The notes beneath the pieces were generated by a model. That model made no database searches, was not told the origin of the DNA, and saw nothing but the letters and a program-made list of their open reading frames with translations. This document shows positions 41,548 to 43,657 of a DNA stretch of 43,657 nucleotides, piece by piece. The position numbers were made by a program, and so were the translations under genes. The stretch comes from Mycolicibacterium rhodesiae (GTDB lineage Bacteria > Actinomycetota > Actinomycetes > Mycobacteriales > Mycobacteriaceae). The stretch's first letter is position 1. Every line of letters begins with the position of its first letter. The DNA is taken from positions 1-43,657 of the forward strand of contig NZ_MVIH01000023.1 of NCBI RefSeq assembly GCF_002086695.1, read 5' to 3'.

Positions 41548-42542
41548 CCAGCGTGGACAGTATGAGCGATTTCCGACGGGTCGCCGACGACGTCCGTAAC
41601 TGGGGACGGTGGGGCGACGACGACGAACTGGGCACGCTGAACTTCATCACTCCCGAGAAGATTGCGCAGGCAGCCGCAACGGTTCAGCACGGCAAGGTGT
41701 TTCCGCTCGGTGTCGACTTCGGTTCGTCCGGCCCACAGGGGGCGTTCCAGTATCGCCAGAACCCCACCCATGTCATGACGATCGACGGCGGCGACGCCAA
41801 CACGTTGCTGGAGTACGGGCCCACGTGGCTGAGAAACCCCGCGGCCGTGCAGCTGAGCGGGTATTCCACGGCCGGGCCGATGCGATTCAACGACGACATG
41901 ATCATCATGCCGCTGCAGGCCGCCACCCAGTGGGATGCGTTGTCGCACGTGTACTACGAGGACAAGCTGTACAACGGATTTCCCGCCGACTCGGTAACCA
42001 GTCTCGGTGCGTACTACTTGGGCATCGACAAGGTCGCCGGCTTGGGCATCACCTCCCGCGGTGTCCTGCTGGACATCGTCACGCTGCGCGGGGTATCGAC
42101 GTTCTGCGAGCTCGGCGAGCCGATCACCCCGGCCGAACTCGACGAGGCGGCCCGCAGGCAGGGCGTCACCATCGAATCGGGCGACATCGTGCTTGTCCGA
42201 ACGGGTTGGTGGGCAAGATTTTTGGAGACCGGCGACGGACGGGAGCCCGGCGCGGGATTGGATTGGACCTGCGCGTCGTGGCTGCACGATCACCAGGTCG
42301 CCGCGGTTGCGGCCGACAACCTGATGGTGGAGAACCCGGCGTCCGGCGTCGATGGCACCATCTTGCCGATGCACATGTTATGCCTGCGGGATATGGGCTT
42401 GATGCTTGGCGAGTACTGGAATCTCACCGAACTGGCCGCCGACTGCGCGGCCGACGGTCGCTACGAATTCCAGCTCGTCGCACCGCCGCTGTCCGTCACC
42501 GGCGCAGTCGGGTCACCCGTCAACCCGATCGCGATCAAGTGA
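41544..42542 (+). CDS. Cyclase-family protein (kynurenine-formamidase-like fold)
   Basis: 332 aa of the Cyclase family, hydrolases that usually bind Zn or Mn through HxGTHxDxxxH. Here the corresponding segment is QAATQWDALSH (125-135): the first two His are Gln, while Asp131 and His135 remain. A long-subfamily version with altered metal site is therefore likely. It may open a lactone or hydrolyse a ring-fission product. ATG overlaps the SDR stop; its stop overlaps the next hydrolase (GTGA). Confidence 0.88.
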   Translation: MTSVDSMSDFRRVADDVRNWGRWGDDDELGTLNFITPEKIAQAAATVQHGKVFPLGVDFGSSGPQGAFQYRQNPTHVMTIDGGDANTLLEYGPTWLRNPAAVQLSGYSTAGPMRFNDDMIIMPLQAATQWDALSHVYYEDKLYNGFPADSVTSLGAYYLGIDKVAGLGITSRGVLLDIVTLRGVSTFCELGEPITPAELDEAARRQGVTIESGDIVLVRTGWWARFLETGDGREPGAGLDWTCASWLHDHQVAAVAADNLMVENPASGVDGTILPMHMLCLRDMGLMLGEYWNLTELAADCAADGRYEFQLVAPPLSVTGAVGSPVNPIAIK

Positions 42543-43384
42543 GCCATCAGCACCGGACCCTCGTCGTCGACGGCTTGGCGACACATTTTCTCGAGGCGGG
42601 AGAGGGTGAGCCGGTCGTGCTCCTGCATGGGGGCGAGTTCGGGGTGAGCGCCGAAATCGGTTGGGAAAAACTGATTCCCGAGCTCGCCCGGCACTACCGG
42701 GTGGTGGCGCCGGACATGCTGGGCTTCGGCGAGTCGGCGAAGGTCGTCGACTTCACCGACGGCCGGGGCATGCGTATCCGGCACATCGCCCGGTTCTGTG
42801 CATTGCTGGGAATCGACTCGGCACACTTCGTCGGCAACTCGATGGGTGCCATCAATCTGTTGGTGGACATGACTTCGGAGTTTCCCGTGCTGCCGGTGCG
42901 CAGTGCGGTCGCGATCTGCGGCGGCGGCGAGATCCAGAAGAACCGGCACACCACCGCTCTCTACGACTACGACGCCACATTCGAGGCGATGCGCGCGATC
43001 GTGGAGGCGTTGTTCTTCGACGCGGCGTACCCCGCCGACGAGGATTACGTGCGGCGACGCTACGAGTCGAGTGTCACACCCGGGGCCTGGGAGTCGCTGG
43101 CAGCAGCCCGCTTTCGCAGGCCAGGGCTGGACGCGCCGCCGACCCCGTCCAGTAAGCGGGCCTACGAACGGATCGACGTACCGGTACTGGTCGTCGAAGG
43201 TGCCGGCGACAAGCTGTTGCCCTCAGGCTGGGCCGCCGAGATCGCCGAGCAGATCACTGCGGGACGTTCGGCGGTGATCGAGGATGCCGGGCACTGCCCA
43301 CAGATCGAACAGCCCGAAGCGCTCGCCGAATTGCTGCTGGACTTCTTCGCCCAAACCGGCAGTTCGCAGAAGAACTCCGAGTAG
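42539..43384 (+). CDS. Alpha/beta hydrolase, second MCP-hydrolase-like enzyme
   Basis: 281 aa. VVLLHGGEFG (oxyanion region, 26-35), nucleophile Ser101 in VGNSMGA, an Asp in GAGDKLLP and His252 in DAGHCPQIE. It resembles meta-cleavage product hydrolases, making it the second such enzyme in one operon. GTG start overlaps the cyclase stop. Last gene of the operon; no hydratase or aldolase (MhpD/MhpE type) follows in the window, so later steps must be encoded elsewhere. Confidence 0.9.
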   Translation: MSHQHRTLVVDGLATHFLEAGEGEPVVLLHGGEFGVSAEIGWEKLIPELARHYRVVAPDMLGFGESAKVVDFTDGRGMRIRHIARFCALLGIDSAHFVGNSMGAINLLVDMTSEFPVLPVRSAVAICGGGEIQKNRHTTALYDYDATFEAMRAIVEALFFDAAYPADEDYVRRRYESSVTPGAWESLAAARFRRPGLDAPPTPSSKRAYERIDVPVLVVEGAGDKLLPSGWAAEIAEQITAGRSAVIEDAGHCPQIEQPEALAELLLDFFAQTGSSQKNSE

Positions 43385-43460
43385 GAGCCTGCGCAACGTC
43401 GATCTCGGCGGACCGCTGACTCGGCCCCCAGCTTCGCTCGACGAGATTGATCTGGCGCAG

Positions 43461-43572
43461 GAGAAATGCGAGTAACCAGCTGCGTGAGTTCAATCTCGTG
43501 AGAGCGCGATGCGTTTCAGCGCGGCTCGGTCGCCGAGATTGACGTCGTGCAGCGTTCTACTCGCACTTTCCC
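43461..43572. repeat. Imperfect inverted repeat after the ring-cleavage operon
   Basis: Two facing copies of roughly 48-52 bases (43461-43508 and 43521-43572) share TGCGAGTA, GCTGC and TCAATCTCG in the same order. GAGATTGA also occurs directly at 43443-43450. Nothing coding is supported in 43385-43592. The RNA would fold into a long hairpin, so it may end transcription, or be a copy of a dispersed genomic repeat. Confidence 0.55.
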
Positions 43573-43592
43573 GGCGAAACATTTCTCCTATG

Positions 43593-43657
43593 TCAAGCGG
43601 CGAGGGGTTCGCTGGTGTGGTGGCGTGATTTCTCGTCGGCGTGTAGTCGGTTGAACA
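43593..43657 (-). CDS. Possible C-terminal end of a minus-strand gene running off the window
   Basis: A minus-strand frame enters from the right edge and ends at a TGA at 43593-43595, reading FNRLHADEKSRHHTSEPLAA. Its charged, Arg/His-rich ending would suit a transposase or integrase tail, but 20 residues are too few to identify. Other frames here are also open briefly. Confidence 0.25.
   Translation of the reverse strand, partial: FNRLHADEKSRHHTSEPLAA

Noticed and set aside
43461..43572. CRISPR array
   Set aside because: Only two facing copies with no regular spacers; it is an inverted repeat, not a direct-repeat array. No CRISPR-like repeats or cas genes were seen anywhere in the window.
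1..43657. tRNA or rRNA genes
   Set aside because: No cloverleaf-like or rRNA-like sequence was noticed in any intergenic gap; all gaps are short (under 300 bases).

Overview
The window is high-GC DNA from a mycobacterium, most likely a fast-growing environmental one. A complete mce gene set with Mce-associated secreted proteins, a 13E12-type HNH gene, and many FadE/FadD/EchA, P450, KstD-like and luciferase-like (LLM) genes all point that way. Genes are packed tightly: most operon partners overlap by 1-4 bases (ATGA/GTGA), and most convergent pairs meet within a few bases.

Layout. 1-7921 holds the tail of a probable YrbE permease and mceA-mceF, one overlapping operon encoding a lipid/steroid-type importer. 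7935-10861 holds small exported proteins and a Mce-associated membrane protein. 10885-13318 has a P450, a divergent TetR regulator, and a second copy of a small exported protein also found at 8442-8906. 13452-16771 is a thiolase / crotonase / acyl-CoA dehydrogenase operon. 16768-18069 is an HNH (DUF222) gene. 18176-22471 has a kinase-like gene (APH fold), an SDR, an LLM oxidoreductase, an epimerase and a SnoaL-like protein. 22554-28368 has a TetR regulator followed by five tightly packed genes (TauD/TfdA oxygenase, LLM, sulfotransferase, TIM-barrel isomerase, DUF1214). 28371-30696 is a divergent crotonase / acyl-CoA ligase pair. 30747-31574 is a DUF559/AbiEi-like gene between two copies of a 62-bp palindromic element. 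31683-34126 has a KstD-like flavoprotein and an IclR regulator. 34298-43384 is an eight-gene ring-cleavage operon: MhpC-like hydrolase, MhpA, MhpB, KstD-like flavoprotein, LLM, SDR, cyclase-family protein and a second hydrolase. The last 273 bases hold an inverted repeat and possibly the end of a minus-strand gene.

How it fits together. The window reads as a catabolic island for a hydrophobic ring compound: import (mce), activation (FadD), ring oxidation and dehydrogenation (P450, KstD-like, SDR, LLM, MhpA), meta-cleavage (MhpB) and hydrolysis (two alpha/beta hydrolases), then beta-oxidation-like steps. The substrate cannot be read from sequence.

Two non-coding patterns stand out. (1) A 19-bp operator-like motif, ATTCTC-N7-GAGAAT or its half-site, recurs about 25-90 bp before start codons at six separate promoters, suggesting one regulon across the island. 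(2) Two 62-bp palindromic elements around the DUF559 gene begin and end in CGTTGA/TCAACG, and this hexamer forms the final Arg-stop of three neighbouring genes.
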